Shown piece by piece: positions 1 to 6,278 of a DNA stretch of 7,942 bases. This DNA comes from Deltaproteobacteria bacterium. GTDB taxonomy: Bacteria > Desulfobacterota > DSM-4660 > Desulfatiglandales > Desulfatiglandaceae. The stretch spans positions 1 through 7,942 of the forward strand of contig JABGPV010000233.1 in the NCBI GenBank assembly GCA_018644785.1, written 5' to 3'. Both the position numbers and the translations under genes were made by a program. Under the pieces are notes generated by a model. That model ran no database searches, was not told the DNA's origin, and was given only the letters and a program-made list of their open reading frames with translations. How positions within the stretch are numbered: the first letter of the stretch is position 1; each line of letters starts with the position of its first letter.

Positions 1-501
1 GAGTTTATCGGTATGAACCGGGTGGTTGATTATCCGTTCCGGCTCAAGGACAGATGCAGAATAGACACGGATGACTATATATTCCAGGAGCAGTTAGGAA
101 AAGGGCTGTTATCTACGCCGGATGGGTGGCAAGAGATAGATGATTGGTTCGCCTATGCAAAAACGCTCCCAACCATAGAGGCGGAACTTAATCGACTGGT
201 TCGTCCCGAGGACATGGCAAAGAGCGTGTATGTAATTCACATGCCCCCATACAGGCTTGGGTTGGACAAATGTTATCACGGTGCAGAAGTCGGTTCAAAG
301 GCGATTTACAACTTTTTGAAAAAACATCAACCAAAACTCTCGCTCCACGGACATATTCATGAGTCTCCCGAGGTCTCAGGGCGATGGCATGCAAAGCTCG
401 GAAGAACAACATGTATTCAACCCGGGCAGCTTAACGAGTTCACTTATGTGACGATTGATCTATCTACGATGAAGTTTGATAGAATCAGAAAAATCTATTG
501 A
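1..501 (+). CDS. Calcineurin-like metallophosphoesterase (Icc-related, COG2129-like), C-terminal fragment
   Basis: The frame is open from base 1, so the gene starts outside the window; the ATG at 13 is internal. About 166 residues are visible. A late metal-binding block, HGHIHES, is encoded at 346-366, preceded by VIHMPPY and a GSKAIYNFLKKHQP-type stretch, then an IQPGQ segment. This arrangement (HxPPY, LD, GSKA, P-x-LSLHGHIHES, NPG-like) matches the Icc-related phosphoesterases of the calcineurin superfamily, which bind two metal ions and hydrolyse phosphoesters. The N-terminal metal blocks (DxH, GD, GNHD) would lie upstream and cannot be checked. There is no membrane segment in this part, so a cytoplasmic enzyme is likely. 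The natural substrate of this subgroup is not known to me. It lies 22 bp upstream of the antiporter gene on the same strand, so the two are probably co-transcribed. Confidence 0.85.
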   Translation, partial: EFIGMNRVVDYPFRLKDRCRIDTDDYIFQEQLGKGLLSTPDGWQEIDDWFAYAKTLPTIEAELNRLVRPEDMAKSVYVIHMPPYRLGLDKCYHGAEVGSKAIYNFLKKHQPKLSLHGHIHESPEVSGRWHAKLGRTTCIQPGQLNEFTYVTIDLSTMKFDRIRKIY

Positions 502-511
502 GGCCCGGTGT

Positions 512-516
512 AAGGA
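512..516 (+). promoter_or_regulatory. Ribosome binding site deciding the antiporter start
   Basis: AAGGA lies 7 nt before the ATG at 524. It supports that start over the in-frame TTG at 476, which would overlap the end of the phosphoesterase gene and add 16 residues without membrane character. Confidence 0.6.
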
Positions 517-523
517 ATACATT

Positions 524-2539
524 ATGGAAATCCCATTGCTAAATGACATTGTTATCATATTTGGGCTGTCTATTGCCGTCCTCTATCTATGCCATCGAAT
601 TCGATTGCCGGTCATTGTGGGATTCTTCCTTACCGGGATACTGGCAGGACCTCATGGGCTGGGGCTGATAAAGGCGGTTCATGAAGTTGAGATTTTAGCT
701 GAAATCGGGATTGTGTTGTTGCTTTTTACCATCGGAATCGAGTTCTCCTTCAAAAAGCTACTGGAGATCAAGAAATCGGTCCTGATGGGGGGATCACTTC
801 AGGTAGTGTTAACCCTTGTGGCCGCTTTCTCCATAGTCAGCCACTTTGGCTGGGCATTCGGTGAAGCTGTCTTTATTGGATTCCTCGTAGCCCTCAGCAG
901 TACGGCTATTGTGCTCAAGCTCATCCAGGAAAGGGCTGAAGTTGATAGCCCACATGGGCGTACAACCCTTGGTATCTTGATCTTCCAGGACGTCATTATT
1001 GTTCCGATGATGCTGGTGGCGCCGGTATTGGCAGGAACAACAGGGGGTTTGGATGGATACCCCCTCGTTCTCGCTGCCAAAGGGATCGGAATCATCCTGT
1101 TGGTGATTGTTAGCGCTAAATGGATTGTGCCTCAGGTATTGTACCAAATCGCCCGCACGCGCAATCGTGAACTTTTCCTGTTGAGCATTGTTACAATATG
1201 TCTTGCGGTCGCATGGGGTACTTCCAGTGCGGGACTCTCCCTTGCCTTGGGCGCGTTCTTGGCAGGATTAATCATTTCCGAATCCGATTACAGTCATCAG
1301 GCTCTCGGCAATGTATTACCTTTCCGCGACGTCTTTACAAGCCTCTTTTTTGTCTCTATCGGCATGCTCCTGGATGTGGGTTTTCTTTTCCAGCACACGG
1401 GGCTCATTGTCGCAATTTCCCTATTTGTTCTGGCCCTGAAAGCCCTAATCGCCTGTTTTGTAACCCTGTTATTGGGGCTTCCGCTCCGAATCGCTATTTT
1501 CGTGGGACTCGCCCTCAGTCAGATTGGTGAATTCTCTTTCATTCTGTCCAAGGCCGGTATTGAATATGGATTGTTTACCGGAAACACTTATCAGTTGTTT
1601 CTGAATGTATCCGTGCTGACCATGGCGGCGACACCGTTCATGATAGCCGTAGCACCTCGTTTGGCAGATCTTGTCTTGAGATTGCCGCTGCCCAAAAAGT
1701 TGAAATACGGCCTGCATCCTGCCCGGGAAATAAAAGAGCCGGGCAAAAAGGACCACCTTATCATCATCGGCCTCGGGGTGAACGGCGGGAATTTAGCGCG
1801 AACCGCCAAAGCAACAGGAATCCCCTATGTAATCATCGAAATGAACCCCGAAACGGTGAGGAACGAACAGGCAAAAGGGGAACCGATTTTTTATGGGGAT
1901 GCAACCCATGAGGAGGTATTTCAGCACGCAAATATAAAGGATGCGAGAATTATTGTGGTGATGATCAATGATCCCGCAGCAACACTCAGGATTACCGAAA
2001 TCGCCCGGAGACTTAATTCAAAAGTTCATTTGATCGTGCGTACCCGTTATCTTCAGGATATGACGGTCCTGCATGAATTAGGGGCCGACCAGGTCATTCC
2101 GGAGGAGTTTGAGACCTCCGTTGAAATCTTCACACGGGTTTTGGCGAAATATCTTGTGCCCAGAGATGAAATCGAGAGACTCGTGGCCGAGGTGAGGTCA
2201 GATGATTACGAGATGTTACGAAGCCTTTCAACAGAGCCTGCATCTTTTTCAGATTTGACACTTCAGCTTCCTGATGTGGAAATCAGCACGTTGCGGGTTG
2301 ATGCAGGATCGGGCTTAGCTGGAAGATCTTTAGCTCAAATCGAGTTGAGACAAAGATTTGGCGTTACCGTCCTGGCAATACGGCGGAACACACAAATATT
2401 GTCCAATCCGCACGGGGAAATGAAGATTTGCGCTAACGATGCACTTTTTGTCCTCGGACCACCCGAAAAGATCGCTGGGATCTCGAGTTTATTCCACAAT
2501 TCAGAAGAAAATGGTCGAGTGGGATTGCAGAAGCCTTAG
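524..2539 (+). CDS. CPA2-family monovalent cation:proton antiporter with RCK (TrkA-N/TrkA-C) domains, KefB/KefC-like
   Basis: A 671-aa inner-membrane protein. Residues 7-385 form a Na+/H+-exchanger-type membrane domain of roughly a dozen hydrophobic segments. It carries the CPA2 signatures LAEIGIVLLLFTIGIEF (58-74), FQD (154-156; Asp156 is the expected ion-binding acid), LFFVSIGML (274-282) and QIGEFSF (333-339). Residues 409-530 form a Rossmann RCK_N domain with GLGVNG at 416-421, E439 ending the second strand and the GDATHEEVF block (458-466). Residues 583-655 form a TrkA_C domain. In the family, such proteins exchange K+ or Na+ for H+ and are gated by nucleotide or other ligand binding to the cytosolic RCK part. 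KefB/KefC are glutathione-gated, but they normally lack the extra TrkA_C domain, so glutathione control should not be assumed. It follows the phosphoesterase gene by 22 bp and looks intact. Confidence 0.92.
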   Translation: MEIPLLNDIVIIFGLSIAVLYLCHRIRLPVIVGFFLTGILAGPHGLGLIKAVHEVEILAEIGIVLLLFTIGIEFSFKKLLEIKKSVLMGGSLQVVLTLVAAFSIVSHFGWAFGEAVFIGFLVALSSTAIVLKLIQERAEVDSPHGRTTLGILIFQDVIIVPMMLVAPVLAGTTGGLDGYPLVLAAKGIGIILLVIVSAKWIVPQVLYQIARTRNRELFLLSIVTICLAVAWGTSSAGLSLALGAFLAGLIISESDYSHQALGNVLPFRDVFTSLFFVSIGMLLDVGFLFQHTGLIVAISLFVLALKALIACFVTLLLGLPLRIAIFVGLALSQIGEFSFILSKAGIEYGLFTGNTYQLFLNVSVLTMAATPFMIAVAPRLADLVLRLPLPKKLKYGLHPAREIKEPGKKDHLIIIGLGVNGGNLARTAKATGIPYVIIEMNPETVRNEQAKGEPIFYGDATHEEVFQHANIKDARIIVVMINDPAATLRITEIARRLNSKVHLIVRTRYLQDMTVLHELGADQVIPEEFETSVEIFTRVLAKYLVPRDEIERLVAEVRSDDYEMLRSLSTEPASFSDLTLQLPDVEISTLRVDAGSGLAGRSLAQIELRQRFGVTVLAIRRNTQILSNPHGEMKICANDALFVLGPPEKIAGISSLFHNSEENGRVGLQKP

Positions 2540-2569
2540 GCGGATTTGGAAATGAAAGAGTTGTGAAAA

Positions 2570-2686
2570 ATGGAGAATACCAAAATGACCTCAAGCTTCC
2601 CACTATCGGATGAGCGGTACAGCCAAGTGAAAGGGGACAACCCTAAGCCCTTTCCGGATGGTCAGATTCAGGGTAGTGTTCTTTAG
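2570..2686 (+). CDS. Doubtful 38-aa small ORF in the convergent gap
   Basis: ATG at 2570 to TAG at 2684-2686. The product is hydrophilic, with several Pro, Asp, Lys and Ser and no hydrophobic segment, and I do not recognise it. Upstream there is only a poor AAAGAG sequence (2555-2560), 9 nt from the ATG. It fills most of the gap between the antiporter and the convergent response-regulator gene. A chance ORF of this size is quite possible; I list it because it is the only reading frame in this gap worth testing. Confidence 0.15.
   Translation: MENTKMTSSFPLSDERYSQVKGDNPKPFPDGQIQGSVL
2629..2654. terminator. Weak hairpin between convergent genes, possible terminator
   Basis: GAAAGGG (2629-2635) pairs with CCCTTTC (2648-2654) around a 12-nt loop, between the ends of two convergent genes. 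Neither side has a run of T, so it is not a standard intrinsic terminator. It could stabilise 3' ends or simply be chance. No better terminator is visible in 2540-2693. Confidence 0.2.
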
Positions 2687-2693
2687 ATCTATT

Positions 2694-3137
2694 TCAGAAA
2701 GCGCCGCCGCTTTTTCTAACAAGGAGCTTGCTTTCAGCCTGTCTGATTCTCTCTTCCTGTTCGTCTTTTCTCTCCCTGGCCCTTTGTAATTTAGAGGTCA
2801 GTTCTTCGAATTCCGCCGGTTTCATAAGATAGTCAAAGGCGCCCAATTTCATGCCTTCAACAGCGGTTTCGGCGCTGCCGTGCCCCGTCAGCATGATGAC
2901 CTCTACCAATGGAAACCGCTTTTTGATCTCGACCAATGTTTCCATGCCATCCATGCCGGGCATCTTGATATCCAGAACAACCACATCGATATGGGTTTTC
3001 GCTAAAGTATCGAGACATTCTTCTCCGCTATACGCGGCGGAAACCTTTTCTCCCGCCTCCTGCAATCTTAAAGAAAGCATTTCCACAAAGTCTTCTTCAT
3101 CATCCACTAGAAGCACTCTTGTCGGTATTCTGATCAT
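2694..3137 (-). CDS. Stand-alone response regulator (REC domain only)
   Basis: A 147-aa protein with one receiver domain (residues 6-120). The acidic pocket is D12/D13, the phospho-acceptor is D56 in VVVLD-IKMPGMDG, and the switch residues are T84 (LTGH) and K106 (MKP). After it come about 25 charged residues (ARERKDEQEERIRQAES), probably a helical extension. No DNA-binding or enzymatic output domain is present. It would take phosphate from a histidine kinase, most simply the product of the gene just upstream in the same operon (66 bp away), and signal by protein-protein contact. By hand alignment its REC is about 60% identical to the REC of that kinase, so the two probably arose by duplication. 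A GAGGGGG sequence (3147-3153) 9 nt upstream supports the ATG at 3137. Confidence 0.93.
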   Translation of the reverse strand: MIRIPTRVLLVDDEEDFVEMLSLRLQEAGEKVSAAYSGEECLDTLAKTHIDVVVLDIKMPGMDGMETLVEIKKRFPLVEVIMLTGHGSAETAVEGMKLGAFDYLMKPAEFEELTSKLQRARERKDEQEERIRQAESKLLVRKSGGAF

Positions 3138-3162
3138 GGCTCATTTCCCCCTCTATTTCTCA

Positions 3163-3179
3163 TTCGGTGTCTGACCGAA
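3163..3179 (-). other. Small hairpin between kinase and response-regulator genes
   Basis: A perfect 6-bp stem (TTCGGT / ACCGAA) with a 5-nt loop lies in the 66-bp spacer of the operon. It has no T-run after it on the minus strand. It may be a processing or stability element; chance is also possible at this size. Confidence 0.2.
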
Positions 3180-3203
3180 AACTCCGAGGTATCATTTTTG
3201 AGA

Positions 3204-4355
3204 TCACCTTTTGTCCAACCCGACTTCCGCATCAGGATATCTTGGAAGTTTGATGCAAAAGCGCGTCCCCTGGCCTAACTGGCTCTCCACGTCCATTTCC
3301 CCACCCAATTTCTCGATAATACTGCGGGTGACAAACAGTCCAAGGCCTGTCCCTTCACCCGGGGGCTTTGTACTGAAGAACGGCTCGAAAATCTTTTTCA
3401 GGTGTTCTTTGGGGATACCCTGGCCGGTGTCTTCTATGGTGAGTTCCACCCGATCGTCAACCGGTTTGAGCGTTGCCGTGATCTTGCCCCCGGACTCGGT
3501 TGCATGAACGGCATTGGTTATGATATTAATCAAGACCTGTCTCAATTTATAGGGATCGGTCCATATGGCGTGAATAGCAGGATCAATCTCCTGGATAATC
3601 TTAACATCCTTGTTAGCCGCCTCTTTGTGGAGCAGGCCCACTGTTTCATCTACCAATTCCTTCAAATCCACCTCGGAAAGGGTAGAATCGGTTTGTTTCA
3701 CAGTTCCCAAAAGTTGATGGGTAATCCGCCTGGCCCTTTCAACCCCATTTTCTATTTTGTCCAGGGCCATTTCAAAATCGCCCTTGCGCGGCATGTGGGC
3801 AAGTTCTTCTTTATTGAGGATGGATTTCATCCAGCCCGCAGATTCCCGGATAATGGCCAGGGGATTGTTGATTTCATGGGCAACCCCGGCAGCCAGGGTA
3901 CCCAAAGAGGCCAATCTTTCGGTGGCGATCATCTGCTGCTCCATTTTGGCTCTGAAGTCTATCTCTTTCTGTTTTTCCGCCTCCCTGACGAGCTTTTCAT
4001 GGGCCTGCCTGATCTTTCCTAACAGGTGTTCCAACTCTATGGGCTTGCTGAGATAATCAAACGCCCCTGTCTTAATGCCGTCCACGCCATCCTGGGTGGT
4101 TGCATGCCCGGTCAGCATAATCACTTCGATCTCAGGATGATTTTTTTTGATACGATGTAGGGTCTCAATACCGTCCATGCCAGGCATTTTTACATCCAGG
4201 ACAACCACGTCCACAGGATCTTTTTTGAGGATCTCTAAACATTCTTCCCCGCTTGCCGCCTGTTTCGTGTCCATACCCCGCTTCATCAGCCGTTTGGCAA
4301 CGGTCCGCCGGAAGTCGTTTTCATCGTCAACGAGAAGGAGGCGTATGCTTTTCAT
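3204..4355 (-). CDS. Hybrid two-component protein: REC-HisKA-HATPase_c histidine kinase, soluble
   Basis: A 383-aa protein from the ATG at 4355; an upstream in-frame TTG (4394) lies inside the transporter gene and is not favoured. Residues 3-118 are a receiver domain (D10/D11, phospho-acceptor D54, T82, K104). Residues 119-145 are a charged helical linker. The HisKA dimerisation domain has its H-box GVAHEINNPL with phospho-His H160. The ATPase domain has an N-box (N277, N281), a G1 box DTGQGIP (309-315), an F box IFEPFFSTK (322-330) and a G2 box GEGTGLGL (333-340). All catalytic residues are present, so it should be active. There is no transmembrane, PAS or GAF domain, so input probably comes through the REC domain or a protein partner. 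Its start lies one base after the transporter stop, so translation is probably coupled. The likely target is the stand-alone REC protein encoded next. Confidence 0.93.
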   Translation of the reverse strand: MKSIRLLLVDDENDFRRTVAKRLMKRGMDTKQAASGEECLEILKKDPVDVVVLDVKMPGMDGIETLHRIKKNHPEIEVIMLTGHATTQDGVDGIKTGAFDYLSKPIELEHLLGKIRQAHEKLVREAEKQKEIDFRAKMEQQMIATERLASLGTLAAGVAHEINNPLAIIRESAGWMKSILNKEELAHMPRKGDFEMALDKIENGVERARRITHQLLGTVKQTDSTLSEVDLKELVDETVGLLHKEAANKDVKIIQEIDPAIHAIWTDPYKLRQVLINIITNAVHATESGGKITATLKPVDDRVELTIEDTGQGIPKEHLKKIFEPFFSTKPPGEGTGLGLFVTRSIIEKLGGEMDVESQLGQGTRFCIKLPRYPDAEVGLDKR

Positions 4356-4356
4356 G

Positions 4357-5937
4357 TTACACCAATCCCAATATCTTCCACCAGATTGAGGCAACCACGA
4401 TTAGAATCGTTAAAAGGATCGGTGTGGCTACGAGGCCGACTTTCGTGAGATCGGCCGGCTTGAAATACCGGTAGCTGTAAGCAATGGCATTGGGCGGGCA
4501 GCCGATGACCAAAAGCATGGCAAAAGAGGTGGCGGTTCCGAGACAAAGGGCGAGTACCCTGGGATCAACCCCTTCCAACTGGGCCATGGGGATCACGATG
4601 GGCAATATAAGCGCCGCTGCAGCCACATTGGCCATGGCATTTGTCACAAGAGCCCCGAAAACCCCTACACCCACAAAAAGGAGCAACCAGCCGCCTCCCT
4701 GAACCAAAGGAAAAAAGATATTTGCGAAATAGGTGGCAGCACCCGAGTAGCCCATGGCAAGGCCCAACGAGATGCCCCCACCAAATATGAACAGGGCCGT
4801 GCCCCATTCAAGATTTTCGTGGATATCGTCCCATTTCAGGATTCCGAACAGAACCAGGGCCGCTACCGCCAACATTCCCGTCACAGAATAGTCCATGCCG
4901 TGCAATCCCTTTGTCAACCAGGTAAGAAATGCCAGGCCTATAATAATGAGGGTCTTTTTTTCCAAGGAAGTCCAGGGGCCAAGGTCTTCGTCAAAATCAG
5001 GGAGCTTGAACTTGGGATCGGGTCTGAACACAAAATAGACAATCAGCACCGCAACGGGCACCGTGAGAATAGCGGCTGGCATGGCGTACTTTATCCACTC
5101 AAAAAAAGTGATTTCTATGCCCGTAAATTCGTGAAGGAAGGCGGCCGAGACCATACACCGACCACCGCCTATGAGAGTCCCCATGCCCCCGCAGGAGCAG
5201 GCAAAGGGGAGGGACAGCATCATGAATTTTGCCGTATTGGTATGCGGCTCTATACCCACGGCCCTCATTAGCGGGAGCATGGTGATGATACCGATGGCGC
5301 ACGCGGCTGCATCATGCATAAAGGAGGATGAGATGCCGAGCCCCATGGAAATAATAAAGGTGAACTTGACCACGCTGTTGCCGGCCTTCTTGACAATAAA
5401 ATACCCCAGTCTCTTGGTCAGCCCTGCCTTATCCAGAGAGATGGCAAAGATAAGACAGCACATGATAAAAATCACCACCGGATGCATATAGGGCGCCCAG
5501 GCCTCTTTCACATCCGCTACACCCATGAGGACCAAGAAGACGCCGATGCAGATGGCCGTAATCTCAAGGGGGATGGGTTCAACGATAAAAAGAAAGACAA
5601 GCACCGCCAATACAGCTAAGAACCTCATGGCCTTGGGTGAAAGTCCGTTGACATAGTCAACCTCAATCCCGGGCATGTTAAGCGCCTTGGCCGTTTCTTC
5701 CAAAAAGGCCGCCGTAGACTCTTCGGCGCCCGGATTTTTTGCTTCAACAACATATCCCTTTTCTCCATCCGTTTCTTCAGAGACCAGGGTGAAGTGCCGG
5801 CTGATTTGCTGAAGGAATTCCTGATTTATATCACCGGTTATCTTGAATCTGGTTCCTTCCGGTCTGGGTAATAACAGGACAATAACACCGAGCGAAAATG
5901 CCAAGCAGAGCTGAAATCCCTTCGATTTTAAGAACAT
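4357..5937 (-). CDS. DASS/SLC13-family anion transporter, divergent, with an N-terminal extramembrane domain
   Basis: A 526-aa inner-membrane protein. Residues 8-25 form a hydrophobic helix, 28-102 a soluble segment, and about 103-525 the DASS transport core. Family marks include LSPKAMRFLAV (99-109) with VEPIPLEITA (119-128), LDKAGLTKRL (168-177), FIFGGGISLGLAM (383-395) and CPPNAIAYS in the second repeat (480-488). Known DASS proteins import dicarboxylates, sulfate or related anions, usually with Na+, using one SNT motif in each repeat. Here the equivalent positions read HDA (208-210) and ANV (436-438), and the first-repeat GTPPN reads GGGR (257-260). The substrate and coupling ion therefore cannot be assigned. 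In sulfate reducers DASS proteins are among the candidate sulfate carriers. It is first in an operon with two signalling genes and has a strong ribosome binding site. Confidence 0.9.
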   Translation of the reverse strand: MFLKSKGFQLCLAFSLGVIVLLLPRPEGTRFKITGDINQEFLQQISRHFTLVSEETDGEKGYVVEAKNPGAEESTAAFLEETAKALNMPGIEVDYVNGLSPKAMRFLAVLAVLVFLFIVEPIPLEITAICIGVFLVLMGVADVKEAWAPYMHPVVIFIMCCLIFAISLDKAGLTKRLGYFIVKKAGNSVVKFTFIISMGLGISSSFMHDAAACAIGIITMLPLMRAVGIEPHTNTAKFMMLSLPFACSCGGMGTLIGGGRCMVSAAFLHEFTGIEITFFEWIKYAMPAAILTVPVAVLIVYFVFRPDPKFKLPDFDEDLGPWTSLEKKTLIIIGLAFLTWLTKGLHGMDYSVTGMLAVAALVLFGILKWDDIHENLEWGTALFIFGGGISLGLAMGYSGAATYFANIFFPLVQGGGWLLLFVGVGVFGALVTNAMANVAAAALILPIVIPMAQLEGVDPRVLALCLGTATSFAMLLVIGCPPNAIAYSYRYFKPADLTKVGLVATPILLTILIVVASIWWKILGLV

Positions 5938-5940
5938 TTT

Positions 5941-5946
5941 TCCTCC
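5941..5946 (-). promoter_or_regulatory. Strong ribosome binding site of the DASS transporter gene
   Basis: GGAGGA on the minus strand sits 3 nt before the ATG at 5937. It is close but strongly complementary to the 16S rRNA tail, and it fixes the transporter start. Confidence 0.7.
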
Positions 5947-6071
5947 ATGAGTGTTAATGCGGCAATAGATCTAATATGCCTGAATAAACATCTGTTTCAC
6001 CTGCATTTTCAGCCGCTTCAGGTTGAGAAAAGGCCAAGAACCGGACAACGGGGATCAAGAGCATATCTCCA

Positions 6072-6087
6072 TGTGCCAAATTTCACA
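6072..6087. promoter_or_regulatory. Candidate CRP/FNR-superfamily operator
   Basis: On the minus strand the sequence reads TGTGA-N6-GCACA, nine of ten bases of the TGTGA-N6-TCACA half-site pair used by CRP and similar to sites reported for FNR-like HcpR regulators of sulfate reducers. It lies just downstream of the candidate -10 box, a position that would suit repression; it would act as an activator site only if the true promoter lies further downstream. The regulator's identity cannot be told from one site. Confidence 0.35.
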
Positions 6088-6089
6088 AC

Positions 6090-6118
6090 CATATACCTAT
6101 ATTCTTGTCCGCAGTCAA
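6090..6118 (-). promoter_or_regulatory. Candidate sigma-70-type promoter of the transporter operon
   Basis: On the minus strand, TTGACT (6113-6118; 5 of 6 consensus bases) is separated by 17 nt from TATATG (6090-6095; 4 of 6). It is the best -35/-10 pair I found in this gap. It lies about 150 bp upstream of the transporter ATG. Confidence 0.4.
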
Positions 6119-6170
6119 CAGTTTTCGGAATAGTGCCATTATTTCAGATAGAAAAAGTTGGTTTTTCTGC

Positions 6171-6198
6171 TCGTTCCCACACGGGAGCGTGGGAACGA
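6171..6198. repeat. REP-like palindromic element
   Basis: TCGTTCCCAC and GTGGGAACGA form perfect 10-bp inverted arms around an 8-nt loop (ACGGGAGC). The GTTCCCACGCTCC...GTGGGAAC type of palindrome resembles dispersed REP-like elements that I recall from many bacterial genomes, some linked to RAYT transposases. This assignment is from memory; only one copy is visible here. It lies 80 bp past the lipoprotein stop. It could protect that mRNA's 3' end, but the T-rich stretch on the minus strand starts too far from the stem for a standard terminator. Confidence 0.6.
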
Positions 6199-6278
6199 AG
6201 CATAATGAGTAATCCCTGACGGAAATGACCCGGCAGGTTCACGAATGTTTTGTGATCAGGAGGGCCGGGGGAACCGGT

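Larger units (their letters stand above)
5938..6278. other. Non-coding gap holding the transporter operon leader
   Basis: This stretch of 341 bp lies between the transporter start and the lipoprotein stop, both on the minus strand. It contains the ribosome binding site, a candidate promoter, a CRP/FNR-like palindrome and a REP-like hairpin, each listed separately. A short palindrome (AAACA-TC-TGTTT, 5986-5997) also lies in the leader. If the candidate promoter is right, the 5' untranslated leader is roughly 145 nt. I see no recognisable riboswitch. The plus-strand 90-codon ORF here (5947-6219) is not supported as a gene. Confidence 0.6.

Noticed and set aside
2100..2120. CGGAGG/CCTCCG inverted repeat in the antiporter gene
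   Set aside because: The 6-bp arms with a 9-nt loop inside coding DNA are within chance expectation, and no function is suggested.
3402..4022. 206-codon plus-strand ORF antisense to the kinase gene
   Set aside because: The minus-strand frame encodes a complete kinase with all motifs; the antisense product has no family features.
4356..4394. Longer start for the hybrid kinase at an in-frame TTG
   Set aside because: It would overlap the transporter gene by 38 bp and add 13 residues ahead of a REC domain that begins normally at the ATG at 4355.
6015..6150. Possible sigma-54 promoter (two TGGCAC sequences on the minus strand)
   Set aside because: Neither TGGCAC is followed by a GC element at the required -12 spacing, and the operon encodes no sigma-54 activator domain.
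5947..6219. 90-codon plus-strand ORF in the gap upstream of the transporter gene
   Set aside because: It has no ribosome binding site, overlaps the transporter leader and candidate promoter, and runs through the REP-like palindrome. The product looks like translated non-coding DNA.
6229..6278. GC-rich stretch after the lipoprotein stop as a terminator
   Set aside because: Only 4-bp self-complementary pairs (CCGG) could be found, with no stable stem and no T-run.
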